Shown here piece after piece: positions 1-11,700 of a DNA stretch of 64,000 nucleotides. A program made the translations under genes and the position numbers. The DNA lies in assembly GCF_002803075.1 (NCBI RefSeq), contig NZ_NNBK01000030.1:1-64000 (forward strand), in the 5' to 3' direction. The notes below the pieces were generated by a model. The model ran no database searches. It worked only from the letters and a program-made list of their open reading frames with translations, and was not told where the DNA came from. This DNA is from Streptomyces sp. CB01373 (GTDB taxonomy: Bacteria > Actinomycetota > Actinomycetes > Streptomycetales > Streptomycetaceae). Within the stretch, counting starts at the first letter, position 1; each line of letters starts with the position of its first letter.

Positions 1-300
1 CCCGCGGAGCGGGTACCACATCGCTGCGCGATGTGCAAGCGAACGCCCGTGCTGCGCACGGGCGTTGCGCTCCCGCTCCGCGGGAGCGCCTGCGGGACGC
101 TGCGCGTCCCGCTCGCCCGGCTTGCGCAGTAAGCCGGGTGACGCTCCGTCCGCTGCGCTCCCGGAGCCGGCGGGGGCTGTGCCCCCGTGAAGGGGCCTCC
201 GCTGCGCTCCAGCCCCCCGCGGCGCTGCGCGCCACCAAGGGGCCAGCCCCGCTGCGCGGGACTGGCCAACGGGCCTGCGGCCCGGGCGCCGGTGAAAGGC
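1..300. repeat. Streptomyces-type linear replicon telomere (tandem palindromes)
   Basis: The sequence opens with a palindrome at 1-13 (CCCGC/GCGGG arms). Further hairpins follow at 17-35, 42-66, 67-89 and 92-112, most closing on a TGC or similar trinucleotide inside GCTGCGC. A hairpin with AAGCCGGG arms lies near 116-138, and less regular ones continue to about 290. Tightly packed palindromes with single-trinucleotide loops are the known signature of archetypal Streptomyces telomeres. There the 3' overhang folds during terminal-protein-primed end patching. The start at CCCGCGG matches the conserved first palindrome, so base 1 is probably the true DNA end. No tap or tpg gene is in the window. 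Confidence 0.92.
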
Positions 301-320
301 GGAGTGTTGCGGGCTGGTCT

Positions 321-731
321 CTACTCGGGCTGGGTCACCGTCAAAGCCCAGCGGATGCTCTCATCCGAAGCATCAACGCCCACCGTGAAAGAGCCCGGCT
401 GTACGACACCTGCATTCATGGTCACCGAGCCCACACCCGCACTGCCGGCAGGGCAGTCCACCGTGAACTCGGCCACCCGCACCTGCTGTGACTCCATCGT
501 CACCACCACACTGCCTCCGCCTTCACAGGCCACGGTGAGCACGGTCGACAGCCCCTCCCATGCCCCACCGGACGCGACCCCGCCATCCCCTGTCCACTCC
601 TCCACCCACACCAGACCTTCAGGCCCGGGGTGAGGAAGAAGGCCACCAGCTGCCGCGGCTGGCGCGGCCCCTGCCCCCACTGCCCCAAAAGCTGCCAGCA
701 TCGCCACTGCCACGGTCTTGCCCTTGCTCAT
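321..731 (-). CDS. small secreted protein next to the telomere
   Basis: This encodes a 136-residue protein starting at ATG 731. AGGAGG lies a few bases upstream of an adjacent in-frame GTG/ATG pair, so the start could be GTG 734. Residues 1 to about 25 form a classic signal peptide: MSKGK, a hydrophobic AVAMLAAFGAVGAG core, then an AAPAAAA cleavage region. The mature part is rich in Gly, Val and Thr with two Cys (ACEGG and DCPAG) that could form a disulfide. It looks beta-rich. No family is recognised. It points away from the helicase and stands alone, reading toward the chromosome end. Confidence 0.6.
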   Translation of the reverse strand: MSKGKTVAVAMLAAFGAVGAGAAPAAAAGGLLPHPGPEGLVWVEEWTGDGGVASGGAWEGLSTVLTVACEGGGSVVVTMESQQVRVAEFTVDCPAGSAGVGSVTMNAGVVQPGSFTVGVDASDESIRWALTVTQPE

Positions 732-1054
732 CACGCCTGCCCCTCCTGACGATCTGTCATGACACGGACAGTGTGACGTGCGGGAAAGCCACCCCGCATG
801 AGTACTCAAACTCATGCGTCGCAAGCCGGAGTGTGCACCAAGGTCAGCTCGGGGCGTGATCCAGGACTGGTGAGGCCCATCCGCTGCGCTCCTGGGCCGG
901 GCTGGCTGCAGGGGGCGGGGGTTGCTCGTTCGTGAGGGCTTCAGTGTAGTGAGTGCATCAAGTTGATGCACCATGTACCGTTGGCGAGAACACGGGACAC
1001 CACCACCCACCCGATGCGAGCCTGGATGCTCGCTCTGCGGAAAAGGGAAAACGC

Positions 1055-1180
1055 ATGTGGAATGCTCAGGACGTGGCGCGGGATCAGATCCGGCGTCAGG
1101 CGAATGACCTGGACGTCGCCGCCGTTGCGGAAAAGGTCGCGGAGGCCGCTGTCGTGAGCGGGGAACCGCAGAGCAGTTGA
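1055..1180 (+). CDS. very small hypothetical protein
   Basis: This is a 41-residue ORF starting at ATG 1055 with AAAAGGGAAAA just upstream. The peptide begins MWNAQDVARD and looks like a charged amphipathic helix rich in Ala, Asp and Val. The composition is more protein-like than the other frames, but it may be the leftover start of a longer gene, because the following 450 nt hold other short pieces. No function can be proposed. Confidence 0.3.
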   Translation: MWNAQDVARDQIRRQANDLDVAAVAEKVAEAAVVSGEPQSS

Positions 1181-1645
1181 GGGGGAACGGTTCCTTCTAC
1201 GAGTTCGAGATGGACCGGGAGCGGATGGCTGCCATCTGACTGGCCAAACACGGCTGAGTGGCGGCGCGTCAGGGACTTGATGACTACAGCCGGTTGGAAC
1301 GTGTACGAGCCGAAACAGGACACTCAGGGCTCAGTGTGGGATCGCGAGCGTGAGGAACGGCGTGCTGGTGCTCATGCGGCACAGGCCGCCTTCGGGACAC
1401 AGCGGCAAGTCGGCGGCGCGGATGAGGAAGCGGGTGAACTGCGAGCGGAGGTCTGGCTGCCCCCGCGGCCGGTTGCCGGATCCGGATGATGGCCGACCGG
1501 GCAGGGCTGCGCCCCTCTCAGGTCCTGGCCCAGCTTGCCGAGCGGATCGTCGTGGGCGAGGACGGCACGGTGTCCGTCCTCGCCCTTCACGCCGCCCAGT
1601 GATTTCCGAAGCAAATTGAAAAGAAAGCAGAAGAGGAGTGCGGGA
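1181..1645 (+). other. gene-poor stretch with decayed coding remnants
   Basis: No intact gene is seen. Positions 1486-1602 encode a 38-residue peptide (MMADRAGLRP...ALHAAQ) that reads like the C-terminal tail of a larger protein whose front is gone. A further short coding-like piece lies around 1198-1239. This fits the patchwork decay common next to Streptomyces telomeres. The final part, about 1620-1645, is the leader of the helicase gene. Confidence 0.4.
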
Positions 1646-4300
1646 ATGCTGGGTATTCAGCTTCGGGAACACCAGGTAGACCAGAAAGCGAGTTTCCGTA
1701 AGTGGGTGGGATTCCCTGCAAGATCAGCTGTACCGTCGGAGGGGGCGCGGGGCACGATCGTGTCCGCGACCGGGTCCGGCAAAACGATCACGGCCGCCGC
1801 GAGCGCGTTGGAGTGCTTCCCCGGCGGCCGGATCCTCGTGACCGTGCCGACCCTGGACCTGCTCGTGCAGACCGCCCAGGCGTGGCGCCTGGTCGGTCAC
1901 CGGGCCCCGATGGTCGCAGTGTGCTCGCTGGAGAACGACCCGGTCCTGAACGAGCTCGGGGTGCACACCACCACCAACCCCATCCAGCTCGCACTGTGGG
2001 CCAGGTCAGGGCCGGTGGTCATGTTCGCCACGTACGCCTCCCTCGTAGACCGCGAGGACATCGACGCACCCGAGGGCCAGCGGAAGGTCCGCGGGCCGCT
2101 GGAGGCCGCCTTGGCGGGCGGAGACCGGCTCTACGGCCAGCGCATGGACGGCTTCGACCTCGCGATCGTTGATGAGGCCCACGGAACCGCCGGTGATCTT
2201 GGTCGGCCGTGGGCCGCGATCCACGACAACCAGCGGATCCCGGCGGACTTCCGGCTCTACCTGACCGCGACCCCGCGCATCCTCGCCGCGGCCCGCCCGC
2301 AGAAGGGCACCGGCGGCCAGGAAGCGGAGATCGCGACCATGGCCGACGACCCGAAGGGCACCTACGGCGCGTGGCTCGCAGAGCTCGGACTCTCGGAAGC
2401 GATCGAGCGGGAGATCCTCGCCGGGTTCGAGATCGACGTCCTGGAGATCCGCGACCCCTCCCCCGTTCTCGGGGAGTCGGAGGAGGCGCGGCGCGGCCGG
2501 CGCCTGGCGCTCCTGCAGACCGCCCTCCTGGAGCACGCCGCCGCGTACAACCTCCGTACGGTCATGACGTTCCACCAGAAAGTAGAGGAGGCCGCCGCGT
2601 TCGCGGAGAAGCTGCCGAAGACCGCTGCCGAGCTGTACGTCAACGACGCGTCCGACGACGACCTGGCCGCCGCGGACAAGCTGCCGAAGTCCTCCATCGA
2701 CGCGGAGTTCTACGAGCTGGAGGCCGGCCGCCACGTTCCGCCGGGCCGGGTGTGGTCGGCGTGGCTGTGCGGCGACCACCTCGTCACCGAACGCCGCGAG
2801 GTCCTGCGCCAGTTCGCCAACGGGATCGACGCCACGGGCCGACGCGTCCACCGGGCGTTCCTGGCAAGTTGTCGTGTACTCGGAGAGGGCGTGGACATCA
2901 CCGGCGAGCGAGGCGTGGAAGCCATCTGCTTCGCCGACACCCGCGGCTCCCAAGTCGAGATCGTGCAGAACATCGGCCGCGCGCTCCGCCTCAACAAGGA
3001 CGGCAGCACGAAGATCGCGCGGATCATCGTGCCGGTGTTCCTGGAGCCTGGCGAGGACCCCACCGACATGGTCGCCAGCGCCAGCTTCAAGCCGCTCGTG
3101 GCCGTGCTCCAGGGTCTGCGCAGCCACGATGAGCGCCTGGTCGAGCAGCTCGCCTCCCGCGCGCTCACCAGCGGCAAGCGCAAGGTCCACGTCCAGCGTA
3201 ACGAGGACGGGCGAATCGTCGGGGCCGGCGGCGAGAGCGACGGCGAGGACCAGGAGCCCGGCGGCACCGCCGGCGCTGCCGAGTCGGCCCTGCTCCACTT
3301 CTCCAGCCCGCGCGACGCCGCCACGATCGCGGCGTTCCTGCGCACCCGGGTCTACCGGCCCGAGTCCCTGGTCTGGCTGGAGGGCTACCAGGCCCTCATC
3401 CGCTGGCGGAAGGAGAACGAGATCACCGGCGTCTACGCCGTCCCGTACGACACGGAGATCGAAGTCGGCGTCACGAAAGCGTTCCCGCTGGGCAGGTGGG
3501 TGCACCAGCAGAGGAAGGCACTGCGGGCCGGGGAGCTGGAGGAACGGCGCAAGACGCTGCTCGACTTGCCGGAGGCCGGGATGCTCTGGGAGCCGGGCGA
3601 GGAAGCATGGGAGGCCAAGCTCGCCGCGCTCCGCTCCTACCGGCAGGCCACCGGCCACCTCGCGCCGCGCCAGGACGCGGTGTGGGGCGAGAGCGAGGCG
3701 ATGGTGCCGGTCGGGCAGCACATGGCCAACCTCCGCCGGAAGGGCGCGAAGAACGGCCTGGGCAAGGACCCTGAGCGGGCGGCGGAGCGCGCGGCGCAGC
3801 TGACGGAGATCGACCCGGACTGGGACTGCCCGTGGCCGCTGGACTGGCAGCGGCACTACCGCGTCCTGGCGGACCTGGTCGACGCCGACGGCCAGCTGCC
3901 CGACATCGCGCCGGGCGTCGTCTTCGAGGGTGACGACATCGGACGGTGGCTCCAGCAGCAACGTCGCAGTTGGACGGAACTCTCCGAAGAGCAACAGCAG
4001 CGGCTGGCAGCACTGGGCGTGAAACCCGCCGAGCGGCCCGCCCCGGTCACAGCGGCCAAGGGCGCCGGGAAGGCATCAGCCTTCCAGCACGGCTTGACAG
4101 CCCTTACCCAGTACATCCAGCGGGAAGGTAGAACCGTCGTTGGAAGGGCGCACATTGAGGTGCTGCCGGACGGTTCGGCGATCAAGCTGGGTGTGTTTCT
4201 GAGTAACCAGAAGGCCAGGCGTGACCGGCTGAATACGAAACAGCGGGCCGCCCTGGCCGAGCTGGGCTATGCCTGGGCTGCGCAGCCCCGCCGTGGGTGA
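1646..4300 (+). CDS. telomere-proximal DEAD/DEAH helicase with helicase-associated repeats (TtrA-like)
   Basis: This is an 884-residue superfamily 2 helicase. ATG 1646 is chosen because AGAGGAG precedes it and the family N-terminus (QLREHQ) follows at once. Motif I is ATGSGKT (near residue 39), motif II DEAH (near 178), motif III TATP, and motif VI QNIGRALR (near 450). After the RecA-like core come Trp-rich segments with spaced LxxLRxYxxxxGH and GxxLxxQR-like patterns, typical of the helicase-associated (HA) domains of actinobacterial terminal helicases. Genes like this are the usual first large ORF at Streptomyces chromosome and linear-plasmid ends, where TtrA-type proteins are linked to conjugal transfer. 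Part of it is duplicated at 26367-27024. Confidence 0.85.
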   Translation: MLGIQLREHQVDQKASFRKWVGFPARSAVPSEGARGTIVSATGSGKTITAAASALECFPGGRILVTVPTLDLLVQTAQAWRLVGHRAPMVAVCSLENDPVLNELGVHTTTNPIQLALWARSGPVVMFATYASLVDREDIDAPEGQRKVRGPLEAALAGGDRLYGQRMDGFDLAIVDEAHGTAGDLGRPWAAIHDNQRIPADFRLYLTATPRILAAARPQKGTGGQEAEIATMADDPKGTYGAWLAELGLSEAIEREILAGFEIDVLEIRDPSPVLGESEEARRGRRLALLQTALLEHAAAYNLRTVMTFHQKVEEAAAFAEKLPKTAAELYVNDASDDDLAAADKLPKSSIDAEFYELEAGRHVPPGRVWSAWLCGDHLVTERREVLRQFANGIDATGRRVHRAFLASCRVLGEGVDITGERGVEAICFADTRGSQVEIVQNIGRALRLNKDGSTKIARIIVPVFLEPGEDPTDMVASASFKPLVAVLQGLRSHDERLVEQLASRALTSGKRKVHVQRNEDGRIVGAGGESDGEDQEPGGTAGAAESALLHFSSPRDAATIAAFLRTRVYRPESLVWLEGYQALIRWRKENEITGVYAVPYDTEIEVGVTKAFPLGRWVHQQRKALRAGELEERRKTLLDLPEAGMLWEPGEEAWEAKLAALRSYRQATGHLAPRQDAVWGESEAMVPVGQHMANLRRKGAKNGLGKDPERAAERAAQLTEIDPDWDCPWPLDWQRHYRVLADLVDADGQLPDIAPGVVFEGDDIGRWLQQQRRSWTELSEEQQQRLAALGVKPAERPAPVTAAKGAGKASAFQHGLTALTQYIQREGRTVVGRAHIEVLPDGSAIKLGVFLSNQKARRDRLNTKQRAALAELGYAWAAQPRRG

Positions 4301-4541
4301 CGCGGGCGAAGACGTCCGAACAGCAGCGGCCAGGGGCCTGGGCCTCTGGCGGCGGCCGGGCCGGTCGGCCCGGTCTACCGGCGCAACGTGACCTGGCTAT
4401 CCGGGTACCGGCACCCGCGGCATCACGGTGGGCAGCATGGCCACCACGCTGCAGGAGGCCTTCGCCACGCCAGCCTAGAAGGCCAGAACACTGCACGTGC
4501 TATGCGAGGCGCAGGGCTTCCCGCTCGCCGTGGCATGACGG

Positions 4542-5027
4542 TCAGAGGCGCCGTGAGTCTGGTCCTGGCGGTAATCCGTCCACGTTCCGGCCGCCTGTTC
4601 TCCTGCCGTCTTCCTCGCCCGGCGTACGGGTACGGACGCGTTGCGTCTCCTGCTCCCGGAAGGCGCGCCGTACAGCCTCCAACACGGTGTCCTCTTCGAA
4701 GCCCAGGGCCGCTGCCCAGGCGACGAAGTCTCTGGTCCCCGCCGTGAGTTCGGGTGGCTCGCGGCGGTGGGCACCCGGTGGCGGGGGAGCCACCCGCGTC
4801 CCCGCGCCGCGCCGGGTCCGGATCAGGGAGGCCGCCTCCAGTTCGCGGTAGGCGCGGGCCACGGTGCCAGCCGCGAGGCCGAGGTCCGCGGCCAGTTGCC
4901 GTACCGTCGGCAGCCGTTCGCCCTCGGCCAGCCGGCCGCTGTCGATCAGGTCGGCGAGCTGAGCGCGGATCTGTTCGTAGGGCGGGACAGGGCTGGTCGT
5001 GTCGATCCGGACTGCGGCGCCGCTCAC
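4542..5027 (-). CDS. GntR-family transcriptional regulator (YtrA type)
   Basis: This encodes 161 residues. The start is placed at GTG 5027 because it overlaps the TGA of the upstream membrane gene (GTGA), a translational-coupling arrangement; ATG 5060 is an alternative. An N-terminal winged helix-turn-helix is clear: PPYEQIRAQL, then GERLPTVRQLAADL, then TVARAYRELEAAS, the GntR DNA-binding signature. No large effector-binding domain follows, only a short helical C-terminus, as in YtrA-subfamily repressors. These usually sit beside membrane or ABC-transport genes and repress their own operon, so it likely controls 5494-4542. Confidence 0.8.
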   Translation of the reverse strand: MSGAAVRIDTTSPVPPYEQIRAQLADLIDSGRLAEGERLPTVRQLAADLGLAAGTVARAYRELEAASLIRTRRGAGTRVAPPPPGAHRREPPELTAGTRDFVAWAAALGFEEDTVLEAVRRAFREQETQRVRTRTPGEEDGRRTGGRNVDGLPPGPDSRRL

Positions 5028-5494
5028 CGGTGCGCCGCTCGGTCCGTCCGGCGCTGCCATGCCGCCCGGGGCGAGCAGACGGTGAAGAGCATCCACGGCA
5101 CGGTCAGCAGGGAGACCAGCGCCAGCGGCAGCAGAATTGCGATTGCGGCGGTGCCGGCCGTGCCGTCGCACGTCATGCTCGTCAGGGCGCCCGAGGCCGT
5201 CGAGGCCGTGCCCAGCAGCGAGGTGGAGACGACGATGCCCCAGGCGGCCACGATCGCCAGTGAGCGGTCACGGCGTGACCGTTCGTCGCCGGGCCGGGTG
5301 GCGATCCGCCGCAGCGACCAGCCGCACGCGATCGTGGCGACGGCGAGCGAGGCCAGCATGGGCACGCCGTAGTAGAACCCGGGCCAGGGGCTGTGGCTCT
5401 CGGTCATGTCCCGGCAGGTGAGAGTGAGTTCGCGGCCGGCTCGCCCGAGGTCGTCCGGCGTGGCCACCGCGCCGGCGATCGCCAGCAGGGCCAC
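5024..5494 (-). CDS. hypothetical membrane protein coupled to GntR regulator
   Basis: This encodes 156 residues from GTG 5494. An in-frame TGA lies about 20 nt upstream, so little extension is possible. Hydrophobic stretches are LLAIAGAV, MLASLAVATIACGW, IVAAWGIVVSTSLLG and AIAILLPLALVSLLTVPWML, giving three or four membrane segments. The first one is cut unusually close to the start, so the gene may have lost its N-terminal end. It overlaps the following regulator by 4 nt. Function is unknown; pairs of this kind are commonly stress-responsive membrane modules. Confidence 0.6.
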   Translation of the reverse strand: MALLAIAGAVATPDDLGRAGRELTLTCRDMTESHSPWPGFYYGVPMLASLAVATIACGWSLRRIATRPGDERSRRDRSLAIVAAWGIVVSTSLLGTASTASGALTSMTCDGTAGTAAIAILLPLALVSLLTVPWMLFTVCSPRAAWQRRTDRAAHR

Positions 5495-5777
5495 CAGTCG
5501 ATCTTGTCGAGTTCTTCACGGTTACTCCATCTCTTCCTTCAGTTTTTGGGAAAGTCTCGCACTGAAGCAGAGCACTGCTTTACGTTTCCATAACGGGCGA
5601 AGCTGGCGAACGGTCCGCCCGGCGTTCGTCGACTCGCCATTCCGTCACGCAAACTCGCAAAGTTTTGACTTTTCTATGGGTTTCCTTTGACCCATGTTGG
5701 TGACTAGTGGCGTCGGCCTCGCTACGTATTGTCATGATCACCTCGTTGTGTTGATTACGAACGAGGGAGAGTTGATC

Positions 5778-8700
5778 GTGCGTCATAGACCGGTGATCCT
5801 TGATGGATCACGTTCCAGACGTGCACAGAGGTCACGTCGGTTGCGGCAGATAGCCGTCGGCGTGGTGTTGACGATGGCAGCCGAGACGGCACTGGTTGCG
5901 CAGGACAGTGGGTTGGTGTTCGCGTCAGAGCTGGCCGTCACCACGTCGTCCGCACCGACCGATTCGACGAAGGCGGAGGGTCCTGCGGAGGCGCAGGACG
6001 AGGCGTCTGCGATGCTGATGGCCCGTCTGCAGGACCGGAAGATCGAGGTGCTGTCGGCGCGGACGGCGGACTCGGCGACGTATGCGCTGCCCAGTGGGGG
6101 GTTTCAGACGGAGGCGTTCGCGGGTCCGGTGCGGGTGCAGCGGGACGGGGTGTGGAAGGACATTGACACCTCGCTGTCCGACACCGGAGACGCCTTGGAG
6201 CCGCAGGCGGCCGCTGCGGATATCACGGTCTCCAACGGCGGTGACACCCGTCTGGTGTCGGTGGCCAAGGGCAGGGAGTCGTTCGGGCTGGGCTGGAAGG
6301 ACAAACTCCCCACCCCGTCGGTGAAGGACGACACCGCCTCCTACAGCCTCGGCGGTGGCCAGACCCTGTCGGTGACCGCGCTACCGCAGGGCTTCTCGGA
6401 GAACATCAAGCTCACCCAGCGGCCCGACAACGACACCCTGTCCTACCGGATTCCGCTGAACCTGGACGGACTGAAGCTGTCCCAGACCGGCTCGGGGCAC
6501 CTGCTGCTGAAGAACAGCGGTGGCGCCCTGGTGGCCGAAGCGCCGGCGCCGATGATGTGGGATGCGTCCAAGGACGAGGTGTCGGGTGAGTCGGCGCACC
6601 AGCAGCGGGTGGACACGAAAATCGAGACCGCCGCTGACGGTTCGCAAACGCTAGTCCTGACCCCGGATCAGGACTTCCTGACGACGGCGACGTATCCGGT
6701 GACGGTGGATCCGACCACGACGCTCGCGGTGACCACCGACACCTGGGTACAGAACCCGGACTACCCGGACTCGCAAGTCTCCTCGCCGGAGCTGAAGTCA
6801 GGCACGTACGACGGCGGCGGTCATACAGCCCGGTCGTACCTGAAATTCAACACCTCCGCCTTCAACGGCAAGCACATCACCAGCGCCAAGATGTCGCTGT
6901 ACTCGCACTACTCCTCCAGTTGCACCAGTACGGCCACCACCCAGGCCAAGCGAGTCACCTCCGCCCTGGACACCCACACCGTGACCTGGGGTGTACAGCC
7001 GTCGACCACCACGGCCAACATGGCCGAGAACACCGGGCACTGGGGCTACAACACCTCCTGCCCGGCCGCCTGGTCGAACTGGACACTGACCGGCATGGTC
7101 CAGGACTGGGCCAACGGCGCAGCGAACAACGGCATCCAGCTGAGAAGCTCGGACGAGAAGGACCTCACCAACTGGCGGCGGTTCTGGTCGGCGAACTACA
7201 CCACCGCCGGCTACGCGCCGAAGCTCGTGGTGACCTACAACTCCTACCCCACCACCGCGTCGGCGGCGATCTCGCCGAGCTTTGCCAACCCATACAACGG
7301 CACGCTGTACGTGACGTCGCTGACGCCGACGCTGTCGGCGAAGGTGACGGACGCCGATGGGGACAGCGTGAAGGCGCAGTTCGAGGTCGTCGCCGACCCA
7401 GCTAAACCGGACACCACCTACACCCACACCGGCACCTCCGCCTCGGTGGCGTCCGGCGCGACGGCCAAGCTGGCCATCCCCTCCGCGTCCGCATTCCCCG
7501 CGGGCAGCCACCTGCGCTTCCGCGTGCGGGGCTATGACGGCACCGACTACGGGCCCTGGTCCGCGTACACGAGGTTCGCGCTGAACACCGCCCCGCCCGC
7601 CGCGCCCGGCATCTCCTGTGACCCGTACACGGCCAAGACGTGGACGACGAAGTCCGACAGCGGCGCGGTGTGCACCTTCACCACCACCTCCAGCGACGGG
7701 ATGGGCTACTACTGGGGCCTGGATGACCCGTCGATACCCAAGCGGGTGTACGACACGGTCAGCGGCACCGGCGGCAAGCCACTCACGGCGGCGATCAAGC
7801 CCGGCGATGGCTGGCACACCCTGTACGCCAAGACCGTCGACTCCGGCGGCAACCTATCCACCGCCACGACCGCGTACACCTTCGGTGTCGGCGCCGACGG
7901 CGCCGCGATCCTCACCCCGGGCGACGGCGACCGCCCTGCCCGGCGGGTCGCACTGGCCGCCACCGGAAAGACCACCTACACCGGCGTGACGTATCAGTAC
8001 CGGCGCGGAGAGACCGACACCTGGCAGAACGTCCGGCTGGCCGACGTCAGGAAGAACTCCGACGGCTCCGCCGTGACCTCCTGGCCGCTGGCTGCACCCA
8101 ACGGTGCTCCGCCGGCGCTGGTGTGGAACATCACCAACAGCTTCGCTGAAGACGGCCCGATCGACGTGCGGGCGGCATTCACCGACGGCACCACCACCGG
8201 CTACTCCCAGCCGGTCACGGTCACTGTCGACCGCGAAGCCGGCGACGCGCCCACGCAAGAGGTGGGCCCAGGCGAGGTGAACATGCTCACCGGCGACCTC
8301 ACCCTGACCGAGGCCGACGCTTCCGCGCTCGGGCTGAGCGTTACGCGGTCCACGTCGTCCCGTCGCGCCACCTCCGACGTGACGATGGAAGGGCAGGCGC
8401 CGATCTTCGGCCCCGACTGGATCTCCGGCATCACTGCCGATGTGAATGGCTCGGACTGGAGCAGCATCCGAAAGACCTCGGCCACGTCCGTGGAACTGCT
8501 CGACTCCAGCGGAGCCGGCGTTGGCTTCACGGCCACCAGCACGGGCGGCTGGAAGCCGGAGCCGGGATCGGAGTCTCTCACCCTGACCGGCTCGCTGACC
8601 GGGTCCTTCACAGTGAAGGACGTCAGCGGTGTCACCACGACGCTCGCGAAGGTTGATCCTGCCGCAACCACCTGGCAGGCCGCCACCTCGTATGGGCCGA

Positions 8701-11700
8701 CGTCCAACTCCACTGTCACGGTCGTCTCGGAGAAGGTGCTCTCCGGCAGCCAGACCTTGGCCCGACCGAAGTCGGTGATCGCTTCGACTTCCGCGGTGCC
8801 CTCCGACGCGTGCGTCGCCACGCCGTCGACCAAGGGCTGCCGGGCCCTGGAATTCGTCTACGCCACCTCCACCACCGCCACCAGTTCGGCGTTCGGTAAC
8901 TACAGCGACCAGGTGAAGGAGATCCGCCTGTGGTCCACTGAGCCCGGCGCGTCGGCTGCGACGTCGAAGGCTGTGCAGACCTACGCGTACGACGATTCGG
9001 GTCGCCTGCGCCAGGCGTGGAACCCGCAGCTCACTCCGTCACTGAAGACCAACTACGACTACGACACCGCCGGCCGGGTCACCAAGCTCACTTCGCCCGG
9101 CGAGCTGGCATGGACCTTCACTTATGGCAAGGCCGGCAATGCCGCCACCGCGGGGGAGGGCATGCTGCTCAAGGCATATCGCCCCGGGCTGCGGCAGGGC
9201 ACGGCGGACATCATCGAGGGCACCGTGGCCACCAACATGGTCTACGACGTGCCCCTCACCGGAACCGCCGCCCCGTACAACATGGGTACGGCGGAGGTGG
9301 AGACGTGGGGCCAGAACGACGTCCCCACCGACGCGACCGCCGTCTTCCCCGCCGACGCTGTGCCGGCCTCGCACGACGGCCGCACTCTGACCGCCACCGA
9401 CTACCAGCGTGCCCAGATCAGCTACGTCGACGCCTCTGGGCGTGAGGTCAACACCGCATCGCCCGGCGGACACATCACCACCACCGAGTACGACCGCATT
9501 GGCAACACGGTGCGGGAGCTGACCGCAGGCAACCATGCCTTGGCCCTGGCCACAGGCGGCGAAGGCCTGGACAAGCTCACACGCCTGGGCATCAGCAATG
9601 CCTCGACGGCGGAACGCGCCCAGTCGCTGTCCAGCACCTACCTCTATAGCAGCGATGGCCAGCGGGAACTGGAAGTATTGGGCCCGCTGCACCTGGTGAC
9701 TCTGACGACCGCGCTCAAGGTCGGTACCGGGGGCACCGACGTGCCGGCTGGCGACGAAGTGGCGGCACGGGAGCACACGGTCACCGCCTACGACGAGGGC
9801 CGGCCCACCAACGGCACCGCGAAGGTCAGCGATATGCCGACCACAGTCACCGTGGGGGCCCACGTGGCCGGCTATCCGTCCGACGCGGACGCAGAAGCCA
9901 CGAAGACCACCTACGACTGGGCCAAGGGACTCCAACTCAGCACGGTCGAGGATGCGGGCGGGCTGAACGTCACCAAGACGACGTCCTATGACGCTCAAGG
10001 ACGGGTGATCAAGACGACCCTGCCCAAGTCGACCGGCACCGATGCCGGCGCCACGGTGACCACGTACTGGTCGCCGAGCGGTACCGGCACATGTAACGGG
10101 CGTCCAGAATGGGCGGACCTGGTCTGCTCCACCGGGCCAGCAGGTGCAATCACCGGCGGTGGTACCAATCCGACCCAACTGCCCACCACGACGTTCGAGT
10201 ACGACTGGTGGGGGCAGCCGGCCACGGTGAGGGAGACCGCCAACGGCGTCACCCGCACCACCACCATGTCCACCGACACCGCGGGACGGGTGACCAAGGT
10301 AGCCGTGACGGGCGGGGTGGGCACCGCGGTGCCCGACTCCATCACCACCTACGACGCGAATACCGGTCGTGTGGCCACGATGTCGGCGAACGCGCAGACC
10401 ATCACCACGGCGTTCGACAAACTGGGCCGCCAGATCTCCTACAACGACGGCTCAGGCAACACCACTACCACCGAGTACGACCTGCTCGACCGCCTGGTCA
10501 AGGTCACCGACTCGGCACCATCCACCACCACCTACGCCTACGACACCACCAAGGACCCGCGGGGCCTCCCCACGTCCATGACCGACTCGGTCGCCGGAGC
10601 CTTCACTGCCACCTACGGTGCCGACGGCCAGCTCTCCTCCGAGACCCTGCCCGGCGGCTACACCCTCACCGCCGGCCTCAACGAAACAGGTGACGAAACC
10701 TCAGCGATCTACACCCGCAACACCGACAACGCCGTCGTCCTGGCCGACACCGTGGACTACTCCGTGCACGGCAGGATCGTCCACCACGCCGGAACCGCCG
10801 GCGACACCACAGAACAGCAGTACACCTACGACAAGCTCGGTCGGCTCACCCGCACCGATGACACCGCGGCAGACGATACCTGCACCCGCCGGGCGTACAT
10901 CTTCGACAACAACACCAACCGCACAGCCCTAGCCACCAGCACGAGCGCCCCAGGCTCGGCGTGCACCGACACCGGCACCACAACCGCCACCAACACCTAC
11001 GACAGCGCCGACCGGCTCATCGCTACCGGCATCACCTACGACGCCTTCGGCCGCACCACCACCCAGAGCAGTGGCGCCACGATCGGCTACTACGCCAACG
11101 ACCTGGTCCACCGACAGACCAATGGCTCCCAACGTCAGACCTGGGACCTCGACGCAGCAGGACGCCTTGCTTCCTGGACCACGGAGACGCAAGGCACCGG
11201 CGGCACCTGGAGCCAGACAGGCCGGAAGACCAGCCACTACGCCTCGGACAGCGACAGCCCGTCCTGGATTGTCGAGGACTCCAACGGCACCATCGCCCGC
11301 AACGTCCAAGGCTTGACGGGCAACATGGAGGCCGTCACCTCGGCATCCGGTCACGCCGTCCTCCAACTGACCAACATCCACGGTGACGTCGGTGTGCAGC
11401 TTCCGCTCGACACCACCAAGAGCCCAACGGTCCTGCGCCAGGACGAGTACGGCAATCCCGTATCAGGCAGCACCACCACCCGCTACGGATGGCTCGGTGA
11501 AAAGCAACGCTCCAGCGAAACCCTCACCGGGGCAATACTCATGGGCGTTCGGCTCTACGACCCAGCCCTGGGGCGGTTCCTCTCGGTTGACCCCGTCTAC
11601 GGAGGAAATGCAAACTCCTACGACTACTCAGCCGCCGATCCCGTCAACAAAGTTGACCTCGACGGAAAGTGGCACACCTGGAGGACCTACTACTACTTCT

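Noticed and set aside
2006..3994. A 662-codon minus-strand frame opposite the helicase
   Set aside because: High-GC shadow: no ribosome-binding site or motifs, and its composition mirrors the real plus-strand codons.
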